From positions 31,654,734 through 31,718,733 of the forward strand of contig OZ020517.1 in assembly GCA_963971425.1 (NCBI GenBank): a stretch of DNA of 64,000 nt, given 5' to 3'. Position numbers and translations under genes: made by a program. Within the stretch, counting starts at the first letter, position 1. Each line of letters starts with the position of its first letter. Source of the stretch: Bryoerythrophyllum caledonicum (taxonomy: Eukaryota; Streptophyta; Bryopsida; Pottiales; Pottiaceae). Positions 15,093 to 25,299 of the stretch are shown here, piece after piece. The notes under the pieces were generated by a model. That model saw only the letters and a program-made list of their open reading frames with translations, was not told the DNA's origin and did no database searches.

Positions 15093-15820
15093 TTTAAAAA
15101 AAAAATTAGAACAAGTTTTAAAAAAAACTTAAAGAAAAAAACTAGTTTGGAACAAGTTCTAAAAAAGACTTTTAGGAAAAATTGTTTCGAACAAGTTTTT
15201 AAAAAAACTTTAAAAAAACCGCAAAATCTCCCCCTTAACGTGAATCATTTTTTCCCTCCCAAAGATGAGGAGCCAATGGATGGAAAAATGCCAACCAAAG
15301 CCACTCCGCATCCACACAAAAATATATTTTGAGAGGGGAAAGAAAAAGTGAGAGAAGAGGGCGGCGGACGGCCTTTTATAGGGTGGCGGACGGACATGAG
15401 GCCGACCGCCACCACGGTCGTCCGATCGAGCGACCGTTCGCGGATCGGACGGCCGTCGTGCGCCCGCGCAATCAAATCGTGGAAGTACGGCCGGTCCACC
15501 ACCCGTCTAATCAGGCGAACGGCCAAAGTGCCGTCCGATCGCTCCGACGGCAGAGACCGATCGGACGACCTGCCGCACTTTCACGGCCGTGATCTCGCCG
15601 CGTGGCACTTCGTCGAATCTAACGGTCCAGAAACTTACCAGGGCCTTCCACAAATGCATTTTATCCCCCCCGGACGCTGCGTCCGACGTGACGTCAGGAC
15701 ATCCTCGTCCTAGGACGCTCTTAAACCCCCGAGGACGTCGGATTGGTAACCCTGCTGAGGATCCTATCGATGGATTTTGCCAGCCAAAGCCACTCCGCAT
15801 CCACTCAAAATACATGAAGG
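15093..15820 (-). repeat. GC-rich TATA-bearing cassette, copy 1
   Basis: From left to right the plus strand shows A/T runs (TTTTTAAAAAAACTTT type), the word AAAGCCACTCCGCATCCAC, a TATA box on the minus strand (CCCTATAAAAGG, 15372-15383) and then about 250 bp of GC-rich words such as GATCGGACGGCC. The order suits a minus-strand promoter and leader for the kinase-like gene. A second AAAGCCACTCCGCATCCAC at about 15,785 hints at a partial second unit. Confidence 0.6.
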
Positions 15821-16110
15821 GGATTGCGGCTTACAAACAAGGTCAAGAAGAGGGTGACGCTCTGTTAAAGGGAGATTTCATCATTACATCAGATTACATC
15901 AAATCTAGTGTTTTCACACCTACTTGCAACAATCAGACTATACCCACAACTAATCTGGACATTTTCTCACTCTAATACTCCAGATTTGAGTAGGGATTAG
16001 TAGATCAAGCTAGATCTACATCAGATCTAGCGTATTTAGGCCAGATCTACAATATCCACAACCCAATTTCACCACAAATGCTCTTCAAACATCAAGATCT
16101 ACTCAAACCC

Positions 16111-16304
16111 TAACACAAACACACAATAGATAGTAGCAAAGTCTTGCTTTACTTCCTCAAACGTCTACAAAGTCCACATCCACACTCACTCTAACCCTAG
16201 ATCCACCTAACACAAACACACAATAGATAGTAGCAAAGTCTTGCTTTACTTCCTCAAACGTCTACAAAGTCCACATCCACACTCACTCTAACCCTAGATC
16301 CACC
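16111..16304. repeat. 97-bp tandem duplication
   Basis: Two adjacent, essentially identical 97-bp units beginning TAACACAAACACACAATAG and ending with CTAACCCTAGATCCACC. The fresh identity points to a recent duplication. Confidence 0.9.
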
Positions 16305-16477
16305 TAACACATCAATAATTCACTAGCTCTCTAACTCCAACCTATACACTCCAAGTTGCAACACCACAAGATATCAGCCTACACAAGAGAAGAGAGAGAG
16401 AAGAGAAAGAAGAGAGCCTCCAAAACCCAAGAGGCGGCTCTCTAACCCCTCCAAAACCTAATCCGCCCTAATGGATG

Positions 16478-16612
16478 AAAGGTGTCCGGATGGATGACAT
16501 CCATGTCCGGACAGTTTCATCCAAAATCTGGACAGTTCATCTAAAGTCCCGATTGAACAGTTTCATCCGCTGTCAGTCCGGACAGTCTCATCCACCGTCC
16601 AAATTCATCCAC
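16478..16612. repeat. Cluster of short GTCCGGACAGTTTCATCC-like words
   Basis: The 18-bp word and close variants recur about six times in 135 bases, several containing the palindrome TCCGGA. Function unknown. Confidence 0.55.
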
Positions 16613-17499
16613 TAGTTACTTTTTACCAATAAAACTACTTAGTAACTCAAAAAATTACTACCTAGAGCTTATACTAAGCCAAAATCTCCGGTTAACACGC
16701 TCACCCTTGCGAGGACAGTAGTGGAGACGACAGTTGGCAGGACAAAGAGTGACAGCGATACATGGTCGGCTTTCATATGTGATTTCTCAGCTGCAGACTG
16801 GAGTGCGGTGGGTGTCACCAAGAAGCTCGTGAAGGACCTCCTTGCCGACAGTGCATATGAATTCAATGATTCAATTCATAATATGCCAGCTGAGGAGGTG
16901 GTCGGGAGTATTGCAAGCATGCGACATGGATCATATCGTAGCGCATAGGAGGAGATTTTCTTTATCGCTTTTGAGAAGCGGGTGTCGGACGAGGTGTTTG
17001 TGGAAGAGGTCGACTTTGCAACACACCAACAACAAATGTTAGGAGAGTTCTAGGTGAGCCTAGTCTCATATGTTCAAGTATCAGAATTTTCAACTGTCTT
17101 CAGGGAAATATTTTCATATCATGTAACTCATTCATGAGCAATTTTTCCTATCACGTGCTTGATGGTTGCTTGGGACTGAGTTGATGTCAGCTTTGATATC
17201 GTTCTGCAGAACAAGACTTTGGGTTCACAAGCTAAGTACGGAGCTGCTTCAGGGCTATTTAGGTGTGTACCATATTTCCTCTTGTTCTTCTCGATCATTC
17301 TGTTACTACACTTTCCAGTATGCGTGTCGACTCTATCCTTGAATTGTAGAGTCGTAATGATTCTGAATTTATCCCTTGCATTGTTGGAGTCAAAGAATTG
17401 ACTGAGTACTGCTTCCATGCAGGGATGTGAAAATGCATATTCTGAGTGCCAATTTTCAAGCAAACAATTCGGGGCAAAATTCAATGCGGATTTTGGATT

Positions 17500-17960
17500 T
17501 TTGTTGTTTAGTTGAGAGCGTTAGATCAGGAGTGATGAGTTTTTGAGGAGGAGATGAGAAGTGAGGAAAAAGGGGGAGCGGTCAGCCTTTTATAGGCGCC
17601 GATCGGCCTCTCGGCCGTCCGCCCCATTAGACGGCCAAGATCAAGCAGCCGCCCAATCGGATGGCCGCTTGCCATCGGCCACATTGGACGGCCGTGTGCC
17701 ATCCGCCGATCGGTCGGCCGCATGCCCCTCGATTGCCCGATCGGACGGCCGGGAGGGCTTCCAATCTAAACGGACAGCCCCTATTGATCTATTTTAATTT
17801 ACTATTATGTTTTAAGACCCTCGTTTTCATTGTATGTCTGTAGTAAACATTTATTACCGCGAGACGGTCCGTCCGATCGGACGTCCGGACATTGCCTTCC
17901 GTCGAGCGTCTTTTTGGACGCTTGGACCTTTAGGACCTCGGATTGGTAATTCAGGCACAG
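17500..17960 (-). repeat. GC-rich TATA-bearing cassette, copy 2
   Basis: Shares with copies 1 and 3 the words AAAAAGGGGGAGCGGTC, a minus-strand TATA box (GCCTATAAAAGG, 17586-17597) and GGACGGCC/GATCGG repeats, and with copy 1 the far-end word TCGGATTGGTAA. It lacks the GCATCCAC leader part. Confidence 0.6.
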
Positions 17961-18591
17961 AAGAGAAGAAAAGCAAAGTTGGTTGTTCAGAAAGCCATTG
18001 TCAAGTCAAGGTTGAAGCAAAGTATTTCCATTGCCGAGTTGGTGACTATTGGGACCCCACCTTTGCTGACTATGGCTACTCCTCGAAAGGTGTTTAGGTT
18101 GTCATCAAACCAAATAAACATCACGGACATGAAGGCAGAGAATCTGAAGGTTGGAGTGCGCAAGATCTATGATATAGTTGACGCAGAGCTTGGGATGGCC
18201 TATTTGAACAATCCAAAGGTTGCTAGCTTTATTGTGAGATCGGCCGAGTCCAGTGTGAAGGGCCAATTGAAAGAAATGCAAGAAGAGATGATGGAGATGC
18301 AAGAAGAGCTAAAGGAGGTAGTGCAAGAAGAGATGAAGGGGATGCAAGAAGAGCTGAAAGGATACCGTGAGATGATGACGTTACTTGATCGGCACCACAT
18401 CAAGTTTTTGGTGGACCTTGAGAAGAGCGTGATGCTAAGGAAGGTGGTGGTCACTTGGACCAGCTCCAAGCGTGGCAAGGACTTTAGACATAGGTTGACA
18501 CTTGCAGTGGACTCGAAGTATCAATTTGGAAAACACGAGTGACGATGCGACGGGTAGGATGTTATTGGCAGGTGCAAGACTCTTGTGCGAC

Positions 18592-20367
18592 CACTGTAAG
18601 AAAACAAGGGCTTTGGAGACGCCCCCGCATATTTTTGGACGTGCCACAGAATGTCAAAAAAGATTGAAGACCCAGCCCAGATTCCTTGTTTTTTTGGGAC
18701 ATCAAGCTAAATAGGTGAGGACGTAGCCGGATCCGCGTAGACATCCACGAAAACATCCTGACACTTGAGACGTCAAAAAGGACATCAAGATTTTTTAAAG
18801 GACGTCTCGGAGAACGCATCCCTGCCATGTCAGCGCATGGGACTCTTCCCGCTAGACTTGACGGGCAGGGGGACAGTCCTCACTTTTTCAAGAGTGAATA
18901 AGGGCGTGACACCTCTCTCTCTCCCTCTCTGCTCGCTAGAGTTTGTGTCTCTCTTTCTTTCTGTGTGTGCGCGTGTGAGAAGTGAGTGCGCGTGTGAGTT
19001 GCATGTGCATTGTGTGTGAGTGTGGAGTGTGTGCGCGTGAGGTGTTTGTGTAGTTTTAGGTGTGTGTAGGTGAGACTTAGATGTGTATATGTGCGCGTGA
19101 GGTTGTGTGTGCGGTCTGTGAGTGTGTGTGTTGAGTGCGTGCGGACGTCTACGGAGTCGTTACTTCCCCCCCTCGGCGACCAAGAAAGCGGCCCGAGCAA
19201 AGGCGGTGGAACATTCTAAACCGCCAATCCCAAAGGTCAGTTCCTCATGCTCGGGGCTTGCTTTCCCTCCTAATGCGTGGATGCCTTTGGTTTTGGTTTA
19301 GGAGGGGGTTGAATTGGTCGCAAATGTATGCCAAAGTTCGATTCTGACCTTCGTATTCGTGCGCATAAGGGTGATGGAAGTCGGAAGAAGTGAAGGGGAC
19401 GCCTGCTTTGACGTTTGTGAAGACGTCATCCGGGACATTCACATGTGCACTGAAGATGTCGAAATGGACATGTCATTGAGGTGAGGTCAGGACGAGTTAG
19501 GTTTCCGTCCAATGCAATGTCACTTGAAAGGCAGTAATCTTAGTTTGTAGCTGGCTAAACATTGTAGTGAAAATGATTAGTGCTCAAGTGGACAAGGTTT
19601 TCATACCTACAGTCGTTCTGATGCACGTTTACATGAACGAGTTCCATGTAATCCACACGCTTGTCCATATGGACGTCTGTGAAGTCGTTCATGTACATGT
19701 TACAGTACTCATCCGTTCTCTCGTTTCCGGTGACGTCTAAAGCAAACCGGTCGCCACAAACTTGTAGACGTCACCGTTGCATTCCTCGAACAGAAACAAT
19801 GTTAAGTAGGACACTGTTTTTATCAGGTAGATGTCTATAATTACAAGCCCACAAACAAACTTGTGCACAAGGATTGTCCCGGGAAACACCCCATGAAATA
19901 ACGACGAAAATGTAGACGTCAAGGTAAACGTCTATTCATACGTCTGCGTAGACATTCAGTAGTTCTATATAATGTCCAGGAGGACATCATCAGTAACGAA
20001 CAACATCCGAGAATGGGCGCCACATCAGCTAGTGCCATTTTTCCAGGGGTCCAAGTCAGATGTAAACGGGTCCATGTCGGCGGACATGTCATGGATGAAA
20101 AACATTGTGACGTGTCCCTGTCCATTTTCAAAAATCCCACGTGGCACTAAGTTGGACACCAAATGGCACGCTCCAGACCCTTAAAAAGACCTTGTCGTTT
20201 TGGATGTCCCAAAAAATTTTACACGTTTCTTGGGACATCACGCGGATTTTCTTGGATGTCTAGGGCAGGTAAACACCCCGGATTTTAGTTAATGCCCCTT
20301 TTGACGTCCATATCGAGAAAATGCCTGTTCATTTTGACGTCCCAGAAACCCTTGCTTTCTTATAGTG
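18592..20367. mobile_element. Non-autonomous CACTA (En/Spm) element, 1.8 kb
   Basis: The left end is CACTGTAAGAAAACAAGG and the right end, reverse-complemented, is CACTATAAGAAAGCAAGG, the canonical CACTA terminus. Both sides are flanked by the 3-bp duplication GAC (18589-18591, 20368-20370). Subterminal zones are crowded with GGACGTC/GGACATC words in both directions, as is typical of this superfamily. No transposase frame is visible. A short coding-like stretch at about 19,137-19,232 (TKKAARAKAVEHSKPPIPK) ends at a GTCAGT donor and may be a captured host exon. Confidence 0.88.
18985..19140. repeat. GT/GC-rich low-complexity tract
   Basis: Irregular TGTGTGCGCGTGAG-type simple sequence inside the CACTA element. 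Alternating purine-pyrimidine runs could favour Z-DNA; nothing more can be read. Confidence 0.7.
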
Positions 20368-20819
20368 GACGTATTGAGAAGGCCAAGATCGATGGAGATG
20401 CTAGAGCCTAAGAGAGTTAGAGTGCAAATCTTCAGATTGTCAAGACCTGCATCAATGAGAACATCGCCAGAGGAGGTCACGCGGAGGAAGGACTCTCACT
20501 CTCAGCAGACGGGTTTCTACGCATCTTGCAAGAGTACTTGTGTTCAAACGCTCTAGTGCATGAAGAGCTTTCCGAGGACGACTTGCGCATGATTACGGAG
20601 AAAGCAGAGTCTGGGGAAGAGAAGATTGAAGAAGAAAATCATTGGCTTTCCAAGTTTGCCTTGGAAAGTCTTACCTAAGGCATTAAATATTCATGCAACT
20701 TTGTAAGTTGGCCAAGTAAGTTCACAGTTTTCAATTATTCTTGCAAAATAGTCATGCACTAATCCAAGTCATGCTCGACATCCTTGTTCAGAGTTTAATT
20801 TGAGCTTGACAGTTAAACT

Positions 20820-21310
20820 CTAGATAGTTTTTAAAAAAACTTTGTAGAGTTCGACGAAACACAAAGTTTTTATAAAAACTTTGTAAAATTCGACAAAATC
20901 TCCCTCCCCCAAATAAATCACTTTTCAACTTCTAAAACTGAGGACCCAATGGATGGATTTTGCTAGCAAAAGCCACTCCGCATCCACTCAAAATATATGA
21001 GGGAGAGAAGGAAAATCATGGAAAAGGGGGAGCGGTCGACTTTTATAGGCATTGGTCGGCCTCTCGGCCGTCTGCCCCATTGGACGGCCGCGGCTAGCCG
21101 ACAGCACAACTGTATGAGTGGACAGCCTCGGGTCGGCCGTCTGATCGGAGGCCGCGAGCCTCTCGACCAATCAGCGGATGGCCAGGAGTCTCTCGACTGA
21201 TCCGCGGACGGCCATGTGCCGTCCACCACATCAGACGGCCGCGTATTGTCCGCCGATCGGTCGGCCGTGTGCCCTTGGTTGTCTGATCGATCGGTACGCA
21301 CCATCCATGA
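20820..21310 (-). repeat. GC-rich TATA-bearing cassette, copy 3
   Basis: Contains the TTTTTAAAAAAACTTTG words, AAAGCCACTCCGCATCCAC, AAAAGGGGGAGCGGTCGAC, a minus-strand TATA box (GCCTATAAAAGTC, about 21038-21050) and GC-rich CGGCCG/GATCGG words in the same order as copy 1. No intact gene lies downstream of it on the minus strand. Confidence 0.6.
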
Positions 21311-22720
21311 CGTCACCGTCAACCTCCATATTTGCACTATATGATGACAATGTTGCAGCTCTCATCTTCACAGCTACCTCTGTGGCAACAGTATCAGCGA
21401 GTCGCTTCTTGCTCAATTCAGCCTCAACAACTGCAATCTTTGCCTTGAGTGCAGCTTCAGTCTGAAGGGTTTTCTTCTTATTTGCGGCTTCCTCTTCGAT
21501 CCCTTGGATTTCTTGGCGGTAGGTTCGGTCGTAGGTGGAACTACAGCAACCTCAATGCCAGCTAAACTTGTCTGGATGTAATTCCAGAGCTATATCTTGA
21601 ACGATGGAAGATTGTTGACCGGGCAGTCAATGTATCATCGATAGGTAGCTCAATGCAGGAGATCCCAATGATTGACAATCTCCTGTGTAATCATGCAATT
21701 GTTGTTGCGCCTGCCTATGTAGTCTAGAAAGAATGTTGGAGTCTTCGAAATTGCATTACGAGGAAAGAAGAAAAACTGGAAGTACCTGTAGAGCACTCTT
21801 GAAACTGCCTCAGTTAATCCCACCTAGTCCTCACGCTGCTTATTCATGTGCACTTTGTTTGCTTCAAAGTCTTGATCAAAGGCCAAATCCCATAATCGAA
21901 TCCGCATCTCCTCCACACAATCCTCGAGTGATTTGATCGGGCTTTTGCCAGCTGGATGATAGTCGATGGAGACATCCTAATTAGAAAGGGTGGCAAGAAA
22001 CAACGCCCGAACTTCACTTTCCAACTAACAGATAAATAAATATAAGAATCTGATAAATTTGCATCGTCAGTAAAAAATTAGACTAGAAAGGAACTATTTA
22101 CATGTGCCCACCATGTGGCTTTGTGTAGCCAATCCGAGAAGTTATGATTCGCAAACTTGGATTTGGGAAAATGCAAAGTTGCTCAAAGAGAAGCTGGCTT
22201 ATTCCAACGTTCCAACCATTTTACCTTCATAGCTGAGTCCATGGAAGATGTGGAAAGATACCAAAATTTCACTTGGGACATTTCTGGATCATCTTCACGA
22301 CTTTCGTAGTGTTTCCTTATTTCCTCAAGGAATTGAGGAGTGTGCTTTGGATCTGCACTAGGGAGTTGTTTCTTCAATTCATTGTACATCTCCTTCTTCA
22401 CCTTCAGAATTACTTTTCCAATCTCGTCGTGTAACTTCCCAGCCATCCATTCCGTTGACTTCTCAAGATATCTCTCCTTGAACTTCTTGGTTGCATGAGC
22501 AATAATATCTCCAGGTTTTTGGTGCATGCAATTAGTATAAAAGCGTAGATCAGCAGAGACTATGTCATTTCTCAGAGGCAATGAGCATATGGAGGCGCAC
22601 AACAAAGAAGTAAACTCAAAAGTTCGTGAACCTCTAGGAGTGGAGCCTTTAAGGAGCATTTCAACCAACGGTGATCCGCACCTTCGAAAGGCCGCCAACA
22701 ACGGCTTTACTCCTGGAGAT
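21240..22720 (-). pseudogene. Degenerate multi-exon gene of unknown family, minus strand
   Basis: Consecutive minus-strand coding-like pieces: GDIIAHATKKFKERYLEKS, EEIRKHYESREDDPEMSQ, then after a phase change FANHNFSDWLHKATWWAH ending at a GTAAAT donor, then LESEVRALFL and LEDCVEEMRIRLWDLAFDQD, FFLDYIGRRNNNCMITQEI, and a C-terminal coiled coil (AALKAKIAVVEAELSKKR). At least four stops or phase changes are present. I do not recognise the family; transposon origin is possible. Confidence 0.35.
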
Positions 22721-23991
22721 GCACAAAAGTAGGTGAACTAAAGCCTTCTAGAGAAGAGCCAATGTCGGCTGCCCCGCGGGGGTGCAAATCACCTCTAGGC
22801 ACTATAAGAAACCCGTGTTTTTTGTAACACGGTGAAAAACATGCCTAAACGTCAAAAATAACATGTTGTTTCGTCAATGTTGATGTCACCTAAAATCCGT
22901 CTAGATGACCACGCCAAAAACACCGAAAAATTTGTCATAACATGGTTGTCAACCACTTGACATCCAACTTAACGTTCCCTGAAATGTGTGGAAAAGGGCT
23001 CCACGTGGAGGGGGGCCCGTGTCCACATCAGCTATGTTCTCCTTTGGGCAGCACCACGCGGGATTTTTTTCATTCAGCTCCATTTTGAGCGACTAGTGAC
23101 GTGGAATTTTAAATACTGCTGACTTGGACCCAAAGAATTATGACGTGGACAACCCACGTCAGCTGACATCATGCTTTTAGAGCAGTTTTCGTCCACATAA
23201 GGCTGTTAGTTTTTACGTTCATTTTGACATGCTCAAGTTGCTCATGACATCAATCCCGACGTTGGCGCGTTCTGCCTATATGTTGTCATTGACCTTTTTC
23301 ATGCTGGAAATCATGTTCACTTGAACATCTAGCATGTTCTTGCGGACGTTTTTCTAAACATGTTTCTAAAAAATTGCTATTCTACGTGATGTGCTCTTTA
23401 ACGTGGGATGAACGTGTGACAATGTTAATGTTGATGTGTAGCATTGTGAGCCGTGATGTGAGGATGAACATGCCATCAACGTGGCTTTCTCATTCCAAGT
23501 AACATAGATGGTGGTCAAGAATGAAACACCGTTGCTACATTTGTTGCCTGCAGCAATACAAAGCATCCTATATATCCTTTTGTTCTACCAATCCAAATAT
23601 GACATACAAAACCTGTCTAATCTAACGCAATCAAAAACGACAATTGTTTAAAACATAAAAAAAAACACTTGCCGATTGTCTTGACATCAATTTTGATAAC
23701 ATTGCCGCCCCTCACTTTCTCCAAATGCCTTCAACTTTCTTGCCACTCCCAGCCTACACAATTAAAAGAACCATCCTTACAGTGTTAGTTTGTGAATCAG
23801 CTACTCCATTCTAGAAGAGCACTGTTTATGTGGATTTAGCACATTTCTACCTCAACACTTGCATTCATTTGTATTGAGAATTAAATTGAAACAAAAAATA
23901 ATATTAATGCTCCTTAGTCACCTTTGACAGTACCTAAGGAGGTTTAGGTAGACCAACCTGCTTTGGTGTTGAGCATTTGCTTGCTGTTGCC

Positions 23992-25168
23992 TTAGCCGTT
24001 TGCTTCGTTGCCTTCACAACATGTGAGCTCTTCGAAGCACGTCATGGTGGCAATAAACCATAGAGCAAAGAGAGATAGCATACACCATAATAAAGCAAAA
24101 ATATGATGCTTTGACACAGAGCTAGGAAAGTTTACAGTGCGAGGTTTACAAAGCTTTATGTCGGCCAGAGAAAAACGATGTAATCCCGTGATTTGAAGAT
24201 AAATGAAAGATGCATACCCATTGTCAAGTCTGAGGTTGGAACTCTCTTCAAAGTCCATCGCGTACGACATGCCCGAGCAACCGCCTTGGCGCACTCCAAC
24301 ACGTCGACATAGTTCCTTGCCCTGGCTGGCTCTTAGCTTATTCAAGTCGCTCAATGCTTTCTCTGTGAGACATATCACAGGCACGATACTCAATGGAGAT
24401 GCAGTGGCTGCCACCAATAGCAAAACGATTCAAAAATGGAATTAGTAATCAATTCCCAAAAAAAAATATTCATTGCTACTCGAAAAAAATAATGACAAAC
24501 GTATTGAATTCAAATACGATAGAAAGCACCATGAGCAACAAAATTAATGCATAAATCTCTAATGCATAAATCTCTTGATAATCATCGACTTATCATAAAC
24601 ATCAAACAATACTTGATAAATTTGAAATAACACTAAATCCATGCGCCATTTCAACATTGAAGGCACAAAAGAAAAAAATATATAAACCTAGAGCCAGACT
24701 GCAAAACCTCACCATCAATCACAAACCTACAACCTACGCATGAAAAAAATTACTAAATATTACAATGATGCAAAACAAGACCACATCAGCACACCAGCAA
24801 AAATACAGGAATTTAAACGTCATTCCTCTCTTCCTCCGCAAAGCATATCCACAACGTTAAAACCTTCAATAAATCTACTCTCCCAAACCCTAATTCTGAC
24901 ATACAAAGTGAAAGCACCTTCAAAACAGCAGCACATCTAGGCATAACCACAAAACCGCAAAGCAAGGTTTACAAGATATCTAACAAGAGTCGGATGCACG
25001 CACGACGAACGACATCCGCTTGTGCGAGGCTCTCATAGCGACCGATGCCGAGGGGAGCGCCGTGACGGCACAGGATCCCACCCGCGACGACGTGAGCCTC
25101 GCCGTGGTGGAGTACAACGACGACAACGCCGAGGTAGTGGCCACGGTTGGCGATGCCAGAGACGCCAT
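23992..25168 (-). pseudogene. Captured 5' exons of plastid iron-sulfur assembly protein IscA
   Basis: Minus-strand exon 1 (about 24,986-25,168) encodes a Ser/Thr/Ala-rich plastid transit peptide beginning MASLASPTVATTSALSS. Exon 2 (about 24,211-24,407) encodes ICLTEKALSDLNKL...GVRQGGCSGMSYAMDFE, the A-type carrier core with its first conserved Cys. Both keep plausible splice sites (GGCAG acceptor, GTATGC donor). The exon that should carry the C-terminal CGCG cluster-binding cysteines is not found on either strand nearby, so this cannot be a full IscA. A GTGTAG acceptor near 23,758 could give a short foreign tail. The pieces lie wholly inside the CACTA element: a Pack-CACTA capture. Confidence 0.75.
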
Positions 25169-25299
25169 GTCTCCAATGCGAGCCTCAAAATTAACCGAAA
25201 TTAACCTTAAGCAAGCCCACCTTACCAGATCATTTATAAGGATTTTTATCGTGCATCAAATTTTTTAAATCTTAACAACAATTCACACATAATACCTCG

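Larger units (their letters stand above)
16721..20678 (+). pseudogene. Degenerate multi-exon gene interrupted by two mobile segments
   Basis: Coding-like plus-strand pieces of unknown family: 16,721-16,948 (includes SAADWSAVGVTKKLVKDLL), a small exon-like piece near 17,211-17,262, a 200-codon piece at 17,943-18,542 with a heptad coiled coil (EEMMEMQEELKEVVQEEM), and 20,421-20,678 (LVHEELSEDDLRMITEKAES) ending in a stop. Stops and phase changes separate the pieces. The cassette at 17.5-17.95 kb and the CACTA element at 18.6-20.4 kb lie inside. That the pieces belong to one gene is inference. Confidence 0.35.

Noticed and set aside
15245-15820. Overlapping long frames on both strands in GC-rich DNA
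   Set aside because: They arise from low stop density in the GGACGGCC-rich cassette and read as Arg/Pro/Ser-rich low-complexity sequence.
16111-16304. CRISPR-like repeat array
   Set aside because: Only two directly adjacent 97-bp units without spacers, in a plant nuclear context.
17128-17484. 118-codon minus-strand frame downstream of cassette copy 2
   Set aside because: It overlaps an exon-like plus-strand piece and has no motif; no conserved relation to the frame downstream of copy 1.
18880-19200. His/Thr-rich minus frame
   Set aside because: Translation of the GT/GC-rich simple tract; not a protein.
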